A DNA stretch of 64,000 nt from Phyto melanocephala (lineage: Eukaryota; Arthropoda; Insecta; Diptera; Rhinophoridae), in contig OW799237.1 of the NCBI GenBank assembly GCA_941918925.1, positions 56,718,997 to 56,782,996 on the forward strand, written 5' to 3'. The position numbers and the translations under genes were made by a program. Under the pieces are notes generated by a model. It was given only the letters and a program-made list of their open reading frames with translations, was not told where the DNA came from and ran no database searches. Shown here in pieces: positions 1-11,544 of the stretch. Within the stretch, counting starts at the first letter, position 1; each line of letters begins with the position of its first letter.

Positions 1-109
1 CTATTGAGAGGAGAGCTTGGTAAGCAATAATTCTCACGTTTTATAGAAGTCTACTGGCCACCTAGATCAAGTAATAGCTACACTTTTCTTTATAGCATTT
101 AAAAAAAAA

Positions 110-450
110 AGTTATTTGGCGGACACTTTATATACATATACAAAATTTCAAAATTTGAAGTATCAATAGTCAATGGAAATAGCTACAGGGAGATGATCGG
201 AAGCTTTTTGTGGCAAAAACTTGATAATTTAGACGTAGAGAAAATGTGGTTTCAACGGGATGTTTTGAAAGAAAAGTTCGAAAACGCATTATTTCCCGTA
301 AAAGACATGTGAATTGGCCACCAAGATCGTGCGTTCAAGATCTTAAAAACAACATTATAAAGCAGATAGCAACCATTGATAACAGTTTATTAAAAAGTAA
401 TTGAGAATTTTGGAAAAAGATTTAAAGCTTTTGAGGGAGGGAGGTGACCG
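110..450 (+). pseudogene. mariner transposase relic (rosa-like)
   Basis: The plus strand reads as pieces of a Tc1/mariner DDE transposase. VNGNSYREMI, then KLDNLDVEKMWFQRD (the block around the second catalytic Asp), then a deletion and KEKFENALFPV, then ENFGKRFKAFEGGR near the C-terminus. Frameshifts and stops make it dead. The boundary sequence GTTATTTGGCGGAC at about 110-124 recurs inverted near 36732, next to another mariner fragment, so it belongs to the same element family. It lies just downstream (in Src42A orientation) of the exon at 596-680. Confidence 0.55.
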
Positions 451-595
451 CCTACTACAAATTTTAAAAAATATTTATAAAAGCAATTTTTAAAATTTAA
501 TCGAAAAATAAAATAAAATTTAAAAACAAACATTTTAAATTTTAATTATATTTAAATTGTACATTGTGAACAGCATACATTTTTCGCAAACATAC

Positions 596-680
596 CTGAA
601 TGTTGTGCGCCTTGCTATAAAGAAACCGCCTTCGTCTAGTTGTCGAATGCGATAATGTTTCACGGTATCACCATCACGAA
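596..680 (-). CDS. Src42A: Src42A exon: second part of the SH2 domain
   Basis: An 85-bp internal exon of a Src-family non-receptor tyrosine kinase. On the minus strand a pyrimidine-rich tract ending in TTTGTTTCAG precedes TTCGTGATGG, and the exon ends ...ACATTCAG before GTATGT. With the leading phase-1 base it reads VRDGDTVKHYRIRQ, LDEGGFF, IARRTTF, which is the central/C-terminal SH2 beta-sheet region. KHYRIR is the conserved strand contacting the phosphopeptide. The wording matches Drosophila Src42A rather than Src64B, whose SH2 differs strongly here. The preceding exon is at 21788-21909 and its phase fits. The next exon lies beyond the left edge. No stop or frameshift is seen, so this is live host coding sequence surrounded by repeats. 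Confidence 0.85.
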
Positions 681-884
681 CTGAAACAAAAAAGAAATTA
701 TTAAGGAAAATCTTAAAATAAAGAAAAACAATTACATGTTTTGATAAGAATAATAAATAAATTTTATAATAAAGAAGTTTTATTAAGTAAAGTGTTTTTC
801 AATAAGAGCGCTTCAAAAGTTTTTTTAAGTAGAACAAAAACGGTTTTGGATATCAATGAAATTATTTATTTCTGTGAAAGTACG

Positions 885-1611
885 TTCGATACCATTATGT
901 ATGGAACTCGATTTCTTTTGCATGGCCACCACGGGCACGCTTGTAGAAGTCCTGACGCTGAACCTAATTTTCGACGGTTTTCAAGCATAAATCGGGCGAT
1001 ACTGCTGCAATTTTACGTTCGATATTCGTACGAAGTTTATCATCAATCGTCGCTGGCTTGTTGGCATAGACCAGAGCCTTGACGTAGCCCCACAGGAAAT
1101 CATCTAACGGCGTCAAATCGCACGACCGAGGCGGCCAATTAACTGGACCATTTCGTGAAATAAAACGTTCTCCGAACTTGGTTTCCAATAAATGGATTGT
1201 GACATTCGCTGTGTGGCTTGTGGCGGCGTCCTGTTGAAACCACATGGCCTCCAAGTCCATATAATCCAATTGGGGCCAAAAATATTCTGTTATCATTGAA
1301 CGGTAGCTATTCCCATTCAGAGTAACGTGCCGGTCTTAATCATCACGGAACAAGTACGGCCCAATGATGCCGCCGGCCCATAAACCGCGCCAAACCGTAA
1401 TTTTTTGGGATGCGATGATGACTCATGGAGTACGTGTGGATTGCTGTCTGACCAATAACGCATATTTTGCTTATTGACGAAGCCATTTAACCAGAAATGA
1501 GAAATGACCATAACTTGGACGTAGCGCTCTTAACGTTGAGGCCACTGACTCCGAATTTCGGTAGTAAATTTTAAAAATTTCGACTAGTTGTTGGCTCGTA
1601 TATCTTTCCAT
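885..1611 (-). pseudogene. mariner transposase, DD41D (rosa-like), decayed
   Basis: The minus strand starts MERYTSQQLVEIFKIYY (HTH region, 1611), then a deletion leads to HFWLNGFVNKQNMRYW (first catalytic block, its Asp-Glu lost). After a frameshift comes ITEYFWPQLDYMDLEAMWF and QQDAATSH with the second Asp, and then NWPPRSCDLTPLDDFLWG with the third Asp. The second and third acidic residues are separated by 41 residues, the spacing of the rosa group of mariners. The C-terminus RARGGHAKEIEFHT is near 888-930 in another frame. Two or more frame breaks plus an internal deletion make it inactive. No terminal repeats were located with confidence. Confidence 0.75.
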
Positions 1612-2012
1612 CATAAAATAGCAAGCCTTACTGAAGAGAAATGTCAAAAGAGCGGCAAAAAATATTGCGTCGTTTGCTGTCCCTATCGTTCTACTTTTGT
1701 ATCGTGCCTGTTGAAAAACCCTTTATTAATAACTATTAACTTGTTATAAATTTTTAACTACTGGATATATAGAACATGTCGTGTAAAATTCACTGTCCTA
1801 TTTGTTAAAGAGAGCTATGAAACGTTCAAAAATCTTCTGTAGATTAAAATTTGTAATTTGTATTTAAAATGGTAATTTGTGGCAAAATCCTAAGTAGTAT
1901 TGTGAAGAAAATACACTAATAACAAAAAAAAAGACATTGATCCCGCTACACTTTTTTATTAATACAAATATGTACTTTCATTTAATGTACTTTCTTTACA
2001 ATCTAGCAAAAT
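1612..2012. other. unassigned AT-rich DNA
   Basis: Upstream flank of the mariner pseudogene, perhaps including its 5' untranslated part. No other recognisable structure. Confidence 0.4.
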
Positions 2013-3600
2013 AAAAAAGTAAGAGCACTATATTCGTCTGTGCCTAATCTTTTATACCCACCACTAATTTTCCGTTCTTTTATAGCTAGGGTTTTTTCCC
2101 GAAAATTTTTGTTTCACGGGTATGCGAGATTTATTTTTTAATATCCCGGGATCCCGCCGCAAAACAAATATAAAATAAATTTGTTTTTAATTAATAAAAA
2201 ACTTTTTATTAAAAACCATAAAATAGTTTATAATGTAAAAGAAACACTTCCAAACTATAAAAATTAATAAAGAAACTTGAATTTAAAATATAAATTGAGT
2301 AAAAATATTTTTTATTAAAAAATATTATTCTCTAGATACGAGATCAAATATGAGCACAAAAACAAAAATACAGGTGCTTCAGCTATGAGATCAGAAATAA
2401 ATTCATTAGAATTCAATTTCAATATAAACATCTCCTTTCGAATCGTAGCCACCTTTTTTATTTCCCGGGATCCCGAAAAATAATCCCGGAAAGTCGGGAA
2501 GATTAAATAACTCAAATTCCCGGGAAATAACCCAATTTATAGCACAAAATGTTTTTGTTTGTTTTTAACAGTAATCGCTATACAATAATCTCTTTATACT
2601 AAAATATGATTAAATTTCTTTGTATAAGTTCGATATGCTAGTAAAATGTTTTCGTAAATATAGTCTTTCAATGAAAGTGGGCGTTAAAGTAGGCGTGTTG
2701 AAGTTGTTTCTACTAATGAATGCAACTTTCCTATTTCAATATAGTCCTTTATTCTTACAAGATCTTAATTCATAGATAAATTATATGAATTTGAGATAAA
2801 CCGTTATAAGGGAAGTAGGCGTTAAAGTGGGCGTGTCACCTTAATTTTTCGGCATAAAAATGACATTGACTAGAAGAATATATTTAGCAAATTTCATCAT
2901 CGTAGCTCTAATTTTGTCGGTTTTATGAGCTTCTAAATTTCATTAACAGTGGATAACGTGAAAAGTGGTCGTTACAGTAAGCGTGTCGAAATTATTTCTA
3001 CTAATGAATGCAACTTAGATGTTTCAATATAGTCCTTTATTATTATAAAATCTTTATTCATAGAGAAATTATATGAATTTGAGGTAAAACGTTATATGGG
3101 AGGTGGGCGTAAAAGTGGGCGTGTCACACTTATTTTCCGTAAAAAAAAGGCATTTGACCAAAAAGCAATGTTTGCAAAATTTCGAAATCGTATTGCTTTT
3201 GACGTTTTTTTTAAATACCGAAAAATACACTGTGCGGTATAAATTTTCGTAATTTTGATCTATAACTCCTTTCCTAATGCATAGATTTAGGCAATTTTCG
3301 GGGAGAAATATTGTTTTTACTCAGGAAATATATACTCGAAATTTCATGACTACGTTAATGCGTTTGGACACAATTCCATTTTATTCGATGTTAGAAGGAC
3401 ACGGTTTTTTCGACCTACTCTTGCTTCATGAGCTATAACTCTCTTCCTAATATTCCGATTTACCTAGATCGTCATAAAATCAAACCCCGATTCAGAATAT
3501 ATATACTTTATGTGGTCTAAAATGGATATTTCGATGTGTTACAAACGGAATGACAAAATTAATATACCACCACCATTTTTTTTGGTGGCGGGTATAAAAA
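2013..3600 (+). repeat. DINE-A copy (DINE-1/INE-1-like), complete ends
   Basis: It begins AAGTAAGAGCACTATATTCG and ends at a short hairpin followed by GGTGGCGGGTATAAAAA. Internally it has GTGGGCGTTAAAGTAGGCG and related modules near 2680, 2820, 2965 and 3105. The 5' palindrome is damaged (TTCGTCTGTGCCTAA). A 449-bp hAT MITE interrupts it at 2087-2535. The cggacggac segment seen near the 3' end of other copies is deleted here. Confidence 0.7.
2087..2535. mobile_element. hAT-type MITE with 8-bp target duplication
   Basis: It starts TAGGGTTTTTTCCCG and ends GGGAAATAACCCAA, imperfect terminal inverted repeats. It is flanked by TTTATAGC at 2079-2086 and again at 2536-2543. Removing the insert and one duplicate restores the TTTTATAGCACAAAAT found in other DINE-A copies. 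TCCCGGGATCCCG occurs near both ends (about 2142 and 2465) as a subterminal repeat. No coding capacity. Confidence 0.8.
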
Positions 3601-5225
3601 CAGTTAGAAGAAGGGATTATGCAGGGGATCAAATGATGATGAAGTTAAAATATTTTTATAATTTGTAGAAAAGTTTGCATAATAAAGTACACAAAAACGA
3701 ATTCCCTAAACAAAAAATGAATATGAGAGTAATCATATATAAAATAATATAATATTATGAACCAAAAAATGTTATTAAAAGCCATGACTCTTTGTGACGA
3801 CCGATATATTTCTTCAGTAGAATTTAAATTAACATAAATTTATTTATTTTCACAAATGAATTTTTTTCTGATTTTATTAACACCTCATAAATCATATTTT
3901 GTATTTGCAAATGCATTTACCAATATATGAATGTGTTTATAACTGAATTTCATGTTTAGATAGAAAGAAAAAACTACAACTTTTTTGTGTTTTTTTACTT
4001 GACGGGCTTATCTAACACAGCATTTACACATAAAAGTAAATTCCTGAAATTCTTAATACACTTCACTGCTTCACTAATACACTCACATTTTTTTTTACTT
4101 TCCAGTTAGATTTCAACAATATTTCCAAGAAAGTAATTTTTTAAAGTTTTCAGAATTCCTAAGTACAAAAATGGTTAAATTTTTAAATTCTATGGATAAT
4201 TTTTTTTAAATTTAAGATTTTTTTAGCCGTTACAGGTAGCAATTCAGCGTGCACGCACATTTATGAGCGTTTATAACTTTGCTATCGCAATAGTAAAAAT
4301 TAAACAACCTTTTGTTTATTACTTTTTTAACTCTGAGAATCACTTACATGTCAAAAAGATTTTTTCCAAACAATTTTTCTAGGAGAAGATCATTAATTAC
4401 TCAATTTGATGTATATCAAACAAAAAAAAACTTAAATTTTGTGAAAATGAGCTAGATTACTTAATTGTAAATAAATTCGAAAGGAATCAACCGATTTTTT
4501 TGATCGCTATCTTATTTTGTTGCTATTTATATGTGGCTTTGCGATAAAGTAATAAATTTGAACAATTTTTGCCGTTTTCAATTTTTCATGATTTTTTTAA
4601 AACAAAAAAAATGCTATTTTGACGTAAAAAATATATTTTTTCTTTAATTTTTTATTATAACTCCGAAATTACTCATCCGATTAAAACGCAATATATAAAC
4701 GGATATATAGGCTATGTAAATATTAATTTTTCAAAGTTTATTTTAAGAACATCGGACCAACCGTTTTCGAGTTATTATTGATTATGTGGAGCAGCGTCTA
4801 AAAAATTCGTGAATTTAAAAAAAAATATTTTTAAAAAAAAAACCTCTCCATAAAATTTAAAATTTGGGCGATATTTGTACTACTGGAACCACAACACATC
4901 AAAATTGCATAGTGGTTTTAAAAGCATATTAAATTTTTAAAATTTTGTTGCATTGTGTAATAATTGTAAACAGAGCTTATTTTTATAAATATATGTATAA
5001 ATTTAAAAAAAAATTATAATATTTGTTCTTCAAATAAATATTAAAATAATACAATTTGATGTCTTTTTAAAATAATAACTTGATTAAAAATTTATAAAAA
5101 TAAAAATATTCAACTATTGTGTTTTAAATTTGTGTATGTAATATTCTTGGTAACTCTAAAGGTAGTAAGAAAATTGAGGTAAATTTTATTTATCAAAATA
5201 CAAAGTATAGATAGCAATTATTGCC
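3601..5225. other. unassigned AT-rich DNA
   Basis: About 1.6 kb of very AT-rich sequence with many homopolymer runs. No open frame, inverted repeat or family resemblance was recognised. Confidence 0.4.
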
Positions 5226-5623
5226 GTGTCCGTGTGTTGGTTGAAATCAACTTTTAGAAGCAACTATATGTTCCTCATATCTGTGTATGGTTTCAATCTC
5301 TTGAAAATATCCGGGAATGAATCGCTATTGAATTCACCACAATCGCCCTATAACTTTCTGAGATATGAACAAAAAACCACGACCACCTCGTTTTTCTTCA
5401 CAATTACAACAACTACATACATATATGTATACTGGTTAGAGTAAACGTGGCATCGATCCCAGTTGAGCCAAAAAAAAATTTTATTTTATTTTTTTTATAT
5501 ATTTTTTTTAAAAACATTTTTTTAAAAACTTTGAAAAAAAATTTTTTAAATTTTTTTTTGCAATTTTTTGTTTGTTTTTAATATACATTTTTACGTAAAC
5601 TAGATTTATTATTTTATTATACC
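5226..5623 (-). repeat. DINE-B copy, truncated at both ends
   Basis: Minus orientation. It opens inside the element at GTCCGTGTGTTGG and contains the ACCACGACCACCTCG block and the core motif GTGGCATCG...GTTGAGCC. The core is in the standard orientation relative to the flanks. Both the 3' hairpin and the 5' palindrome are missing. Confidence 0.65.
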
Positions 5624-5636
5624 CTTCACACAGTGA

Positions 5637-6430
5637 ACAAGTAACAGTGCTATATTCGGCCGTGCCGAATCTTATATACCCTTCACAACGTGTAGTCATG
5701 CAATAACAATTGTTTGTATCACCATTCATCCCATATAAAATACGTGCATACGTACACGTTAGAATAAATGTGGCATCGAATCCCAGCTGAGCCAAAAAAA
5801 TTTTATTTTATTTTATTTAATATATTATTTATATTTTATTATTTTTTATTATTTTTTTTTATATTTTTTTTATATTTTTTTTTAATTTTTTTTAAAAAAT
5901 TTTTTTAGAAAAATTTTTAAAAAATTTTTTAAAATTTTTTTTTAAATTTTTTTAAAATTTTTTTTTGTAGTTTTTTTTATTATTTTTTTCTTATTTTTAA
6001 TATTTTTTTTTTGTAATTTTTTTTTGTTTGGTATGTTTTTTACATATATTTATGTATGAATGTTGTTGTTGTAATTGTGAAAAAAAACGAGGTGGTCGTG
6101 GTTTTTTGCTCATATCTCAGAAAGTTATGGGGCGATTGTGCTGAATTTCAATAGCGATTCATTCCTGGATATTTCCAAGAGATTGATACCATATACAGAT
6201 CTGAGGAACATATAGTTGCTTCTAAAAGTTGATTTCAACCAACACACGGACAGACGGACAGACGGATAGACGGACAGACGGACAGACGGTCAGGGCTTAA
6301 TCGACTCCTCTATTCATAAGCTTTCAGAAAATATATACTTTATGGGGTCGGAAATGAAAATTGTAGAAATTACAAACGGAATGACAAAGCTATATATACC
6401 CTTGTGCACCACAGGTGAAGGGTATAAAAA
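5637..6430 (+). repeat. DINE-B copy with inverted core, complete ends
   Basis: It runs from ACAAGTAACAGTGC with a perfect TTCGGCCGTGCCGAA palindrome to GAAGGGTATAAAAA. Near the 3' end it carries CGGACAGACGG repeats, ATACTTTATGGGGTCGG and the terminal hairpin CCTTgtgcaccacaGGTGAAGG. The AT-rich core (about 5760-6060) is reversed relative to the copies at 47551 and 48322. It abuts a minus-orientation copy tail to tail at 6430/6431. Confidence 0.75.
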
Positions 6431-7104
6431 GGGTATATATAGGTTTGCCATTCCGTGTGAAATTTCTACAATTTTCATTTCCGGCCCCATAAAGTATATA
6501 TTTTCTGAAAGCGTATGAATAGGGGAATCAATTAAGCTCTGGCAGTCTGTCCGTGTGTATGTTGAAATCAACTTTTTGAAGCCCCCAGATATCGCCTGGA
6601 CCCGGGTGAGGTATTAAAATATCAGAAATATTCGGGAATAGATCGGTATTGAAAATCAGAAACATCGGTACATAAACAACTGAGATATGAGCAAAAATCC
6701 ACGACCTCCTCGATTTTTTTTCACAAAAACATACATACATACATACAAACGTGTATACTGGAAGAGTAAATGTGGCATCGAATCCCAGCTGAGCCAAAAA
6801 AAAAAATTTTTATTTTTTTTATCTTTTGTTTTATTTAATATATTTTTTATATTTTTTTAAATTTTTTTTATTTTTTGTTTGTTTTATATTTATTATTTAT
6901 ATTTTAATTTTTTTTAAATTTTTTTTTTAATTTTTTTTTTTTAACATACATACGTAAATTTATAATTTTACAATGGGATGTTTTTATATATGTATGTTTT
7001 TATATGTATGTACGTATTTCATATCGGATGAATGGTGATACAAACTTCTTTTATTGCATGACTACACGTTGTGAAGGGTATATAAGATAGCACTGTTACT
7101 TGTT
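6431..7104 (-). repeat. DINE-B copy, variant 3' block
   Basis: Minus orientation, with GGCCCCATAAAGTATATA near 6480 and the variant ATCGCCTGGACCCGGG block (near 6590) also seen at 48010 and 50320. The core is in the standard orientation. It ends with GTTGTGAAGGGTATATAAGA...CACTGTTACTTGTT, but the 5' palindrome itself is deleted. Confidence 0.7.
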
Positions 7105-7349
7105 TTTATTAAGATTCTACAAAAAAAAATTGTTTGAGATTTTTTCGTTTTTTATTTCCTAAAAAAAACTATGTGAATAAAAATGCGTGTAAAACAACAA
7201 AAAAAAAAAAAACAAAAAAAAAACGAATCAGGTTAGTTAATAGGTCCCTCATCAGTTTTGTTCAGATATAAGAAAATAAAATAACAATTTCAAAGCTTTA
7301 ATGCAATTTTGGATTAGATTTTACAATATTAACAACATTTAAAGACGTT

Positions 7350-9545
7350 TAGCATCGTTCTTCGACTTTTTAGCGTTGGCAGCTTTATAAGAGCAAGTCT
7401 ACTAGTGTAAGGCGGCATGTTTAAAGGATTCTCGTTTAGGCCTCGAAGACAAAATAGCAGGAATTGTATATATATTCAATGCCATTGTTGTAAACATTTT
7501 ACGTTGGATCCCAAATTATTGAACCATACTCAAGAATAGGCCTGACCAGGGAAGTATATAATTGTTTCGTTATGTATGGGTCCTTAAACTCCTTCGACCA
7601 GCGTTTTATAAATCCAAGTACTGCACGTGATTTGTTAACAGTAACAGAGATATGTTGAATAAAATTTAGTTTAGGATCTAGTAAAATTCCAAGGTCGGAG
7701 ACAGTTTTGAGTCTGTCCCGAGTATGACCGTTTAAGACATAATTGACGTTAATATGGCATCTACGAACGAAACACATGTATTTGCATTTTTCAGTATTCA
7801 GCTCCATTAGGTTAAGATGACACCAAGAACAAAAAGTATCTAAGTTATTTTGAAAGAGGATATAATCAGCATGATGATGATAACTAAGGAATTTTTTAAC
7901 GTCGTCAGCATAAATTAGAACATCCGAGAATTTAATCGAATTTGGAAAATAAATAGAGAAAACAGCAATGGGCCAAGATGACTTCCCCGTGGGACACCAG
8001 AAATAACAGCAATAGGCTTAAAAGTTATATTTTCAAAACGAGTATTTTGCCTTCTATTCGTCAAATACGAATAAATCCAGTTAAGACAGTTTTCCGTAAA
8101 TCCCTTCAGATCAAGGTTTTTTATTAGAAGTTTGTGATTGACTTTATCAAAGGCTTTACTAAAGTCGGTGTAAATTGCATCAGTTTGCTTCTGTTCAAAA
8201 AAATCACACTTTATTGAAATGTTGAAAATTAAAGTAAGAGGGGCAGCGAACGCCTCAGCACAATTAATAAGAATGCTGCTGGGAATTCCATCAGGTCCGT
8301 ATTTATAAGACAATTTGAGCTTTTTTAAACTGGTTAGAACCGTTGATTCATCAAGAAATGGAATTGATATAGCTGAATTTAAGCATTCTGTTAGCGGATA
8401 ATTATTTGATTCATCAAAATTGGCATGGGAGTAAGTGGTAGAAAAGAAATCATCGAACATGTTGCTTATTGTTAAGTCATCAACGGATTCAAAATGTTAC
8501 TACTTCATAACAGATGGAAATGCAATTGTATTTCGTTTGGAATTAACAAACTTATAAAAGCTTTTTGGATCAGATTTTTTCGAATTTTATTTAAGTAACT
8601 AGAGTAACAAGACTGGTTTATTGAATTGTATTGAGCACGAATCGCAGAATATTTGGCATAGTCAATAGAAGATCCAGACTTTTTGTATTTTTTATAAAGC
8701 TTGTTCTTTCTATTTTTAACAGTAGAGATGCTTGGAGTTCCACGGTGGGCCAGTATGTTTTAAATTAAAGCTTTTAGGAGTGCACTGATTGATAAATAAA
8801 TAGATTTTTTCATAAAACTTAATTACTATGTTGTCGATATTGTTCGAATTACTAATTAATTTGGTTTGACAAAGCAAATTCGCCCAGTTTGTGTTATTTA
8901 GAAGTTCAGTAAATATGTTGTAGTTAGTTTTTTTGAAGCAAAAAGTTTTTTCATTTACAGTGAAAATATTTGATAAAGAAATTGATGGAACAGATTTATT
9001 GGTTTCTATTGTGGGATGGTGACAATCCTCCGGCAGAGAAATTGCATCAGAACGTTTAATTGTTATATCAGCACATTCGTTTACAAAAACGAATGGAATG
9101 GAATCAGTTTGGTTAGCAGCGTTAGCAATATTTTTAATAGCTTCAGCATGACTCTGATAAACTATCTCCGGTGGATTTGGAGGGATAAACGAAGAAGTGA
9201 TGAACATTTTCTTCGGGTATTCGTTTATTAACGCCTCAGAAGACGACTGGAAACTGCAATTAGAACTCCACCACCTCTGATATTGCAACCACGGTCACGT
9301 CTATAAATTTGTTAATCACTACAGAGTATTTCAGTATTTAAAACATTTTCCATAAGCCATGTTTCAGTAAACACAATAACGCTGTATGTAAAAGCGAAGC
9401 TATTATTGAACAGGGCAGATAATTTTGTATTTAAGCCACGAACGTTTTGATATATTATTGAAATATCAGTAGAACAATTTAGTTTTTTGGAGTCGTTGAG
9501 ACACGTATAGGGAGACGTGCAGCAGTCCTGCGGCTTTCTTTGCAA
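7350..9545 (-). pseudogene. Jockey-like LINE ORF2 (endonuclease-reverse transcriptase), decayed
   Basis: Minus strand, reading from 9545. The endonuclease start is IYQNVRGLNTK and FTETWL (9312-9545), then, after a frameshift, RRDRGCNIRGGGVLIAV near 9240-9290. The linker follows (8716-9288). The reverse transcriptase has YTDFSKAFDKVNH (motif A, near 8150), SGVPRGSHLGPLLFSLF (motif B, near 7980) and YADD (near 7890). The thumb region ELNTEKCKYMCF to LVRPILEYGSIIWD follows (7499-7807). The last recognisable residues, PPYTSRLALIKLPTLK, are at about 7370. Several frameshifts separate these blocks. ORF1 lies just upstream and overlaps by about 66 bp. Order and motifs fit the Jockey group. Confidence 0.8.
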
Positions 9546-10379
9546 ACATATTCACGCACAAATGTACTTACAGGCCAAAATCTAGGATCAACTAGATGTT
9601 TAAAGTGATCTTCAGGTACAGCAATTTTAAACGATGTTATTGTTCTCGGTTAGGAGTACATATATTTGTACACAGAGATTTCACAATTTGATTAAAGTTT
9701 TGATCGAATAATATTCAACATCCTAAGCAGTAGTTTCCGCAGCCAAAAGTGATAAAAAAATATTTTTATTAGGGGGTATAGCTTTTAACGGCTTAGGTGC
9801 AACTTGAATATTGTTAGAAATAGTAGACGCATAATTAAGATTTCGTTCAAGATCGATTGATGAGTTATTGACTATGGGTGAAATTTCAGATGTGGCAGGT
9901 AAAAACATCAAGGAGTTAGGTGTATCAGCTACAGACACTGATTTACTACTTTTAACTACAGAAGCAGATGAGTTGTTAGAATTAGGAGTTATTTTGCGCG
10001 TGTTTTGTGATGAGTCAGATCTTAAATGCGCTTTTTTGCGTTAAGGAGATAGATTTTGTTGCATTTTGACGAAATTTTCTAAATTGGTGAAATTATTAAA
10101 TAGTTCTCCAAATGTAGCAAGTTTATTTTGTAGCAACAGAAATTCCTTGGCAATTAAATTAAACCCATCTTTAGAATTTTTAAAAAGCTTATAAAATTCT
10201 ATATTAACATTTTTGCAGCTTGGACAAGTCCAATCTAGGGATTTGAAAGGATCAGCCAGCGCATCAGCATCACGTGCTTTAAGACTACTGCATTTTCAAT
10301 GATAGAAATTAATACACAACCAGCACGATACCATACGATCACCACCAGTACTAATACAATTGACACTTGAGCACTCCAT
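9479..10379 (-). pseudogene. LINE ORF1 with PHD-type zinc finger, decayed
   Basis: Minus strand from ATG at 10379. The N-terminus has Cys-His spacing of a PHD finger: MECSSVNC, VSCWLC, FYH-stop-KCSSL and DWTCPSCK (a stop replaces one residue after the His). A coiled region follows (LLLQNKLATFGELFNN). A frameshift near 10040 leads into a Ser/Asn-rich linker (9723-9938). The C-terminal block is FKIAVPEDHFKHLVDPRFWP, ending ...STTPKN-stop at 9479-9481. PHD-bearing ORF1 proteins are known in insect LINEs. The role is nucleic-acid binding in the retrotransposition particle. It is followed directly by ORF2. Confidence 0.7.
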
Positions 10380-10542
10380 TGTGAAGAAGGTTGGACAGAC
10401 AGATATATATTTATGTATGGCAATGTTCCAAAATTATTTTGTTGTCAAAGACACAAACCAATTCAATTCCAGTATTACCAGAATCAAAAAGTTGATTGTT
10501 GTTTTTGTTATTAAAAGCACGTAAAATTATATTTGAAAATAC

Positions 10543-10893
10543 TATAAAGTGAAAATATTAGCTGTAGACTCCGAAACCGTAAAGCCGATCGGACTCAAAC
10601 TTTGGCAAGTTGTTGTACACATTCCAGGGAGTGCTTATGGGTGGTAAAAAGTAGGCGTGCCAACGACCATAAAATATAAGTTATCATCATGTCATTACTA
10701 TATAATTTCGTAATTAGAAAAGTGGGCGGTGCCACCACCATTAAAAATAAGTTAATATTTTCAGCTATTTCCATGCATTCCAATGGTTCCCACCGATTTG
10801 CTTTTTTAACTTCAATCGACTACAGTTTCAGTTCACCTTGCCTTCGATGTAACCATCAACAAAGCACAAGGAACACACGCCGGGCTTAGCTAG
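10543..10893 (+). mobile_element. non-autonomous Helitron fragment
   Basis: It shares AGACTCCGAAACCGTAAAGC, CTCAAACTTTGGCAAGTTG and GGGAGTGCTTATGGGTGG with the complete Helitron at 34033-34651. It ends ACACACGCCGGGCTTAGCTAG followed by T. The 5' TC end is degraded. Confidence 0.65.
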
Positions 10894-11330
10894 TAACAAA
10901 TATAAATAGCGAACAGTGTTACAGAGTTATGAAATTGATTTAAAATTATTATGGAACTTCAAAAAAATTTCATTTTACTTATAATTAAAAACATATAAAA
11001 TAAAATTTATTTTTCGTGACGCATGCCATAGACACATGCCACATGACATTTCAAACTTAATTTCAATCCTTCCAAAATAGTAAACAAAAAGTTTTTTACT
11101 AAAATTTTAGAGAGTTGAACGAGTAAAAATATGGCTTTTAATCGGGCCATCTGTATTAACACTATTATGAACAACATAAAATGTTAATCTATTGTCAAAG
11201 GTTGAGTAGGACTTGGTTATAGTTTTTACATTATTATTAATGAAATACATTTGTATACCCTTGACATGAAAGTTGAAGAGGGTATATAAAGGTTTGTTAT
11301 TCCGTTTGAAATTTCTACAAAGGCAAACAA
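10894..11330. other. unassigned DNA ending in a DINE 3' scrap
   Basis: Nothing was recognised up to 11250. From 11257 a minus-orientation DINE end is visible: ATACCCTTGACATGAAAGTTG...GAGGGTATATAAAGG and ATTCCGTTTGAAATTTCTAC. Confidence 0.45.
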
Positions 11331-11544
11331 AGTTAGATTTTGCAGCTATTATGGAACTTCATGCAACCTTTGTAACACTTACAAAAAAATCTTGGTTCAA
11401 TGAGTCAATCACCACACATCACATCAAAGATTTATGGGATTTGCCCATATTTCCAGTTACTATATAAGAGTAGTTTTCTTTAGGACTTTAAATCTTTTAA
11501 AGATGCAAAAATAAAATGCCTTTTTTATATCAAAAAAAAAAAAC

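Noticed and set aside
741..1082. 113-codon open frame on the plus strand
   Set aside because: It overlaps the mariner transposase, which is convincingly read on the other strand.
2142..2475. CCCGGGATCCCG repeats as a CRISPR-like or operator array
   Set aside because: Only two copies, placed at the subterminal ends of a hAT MITE.
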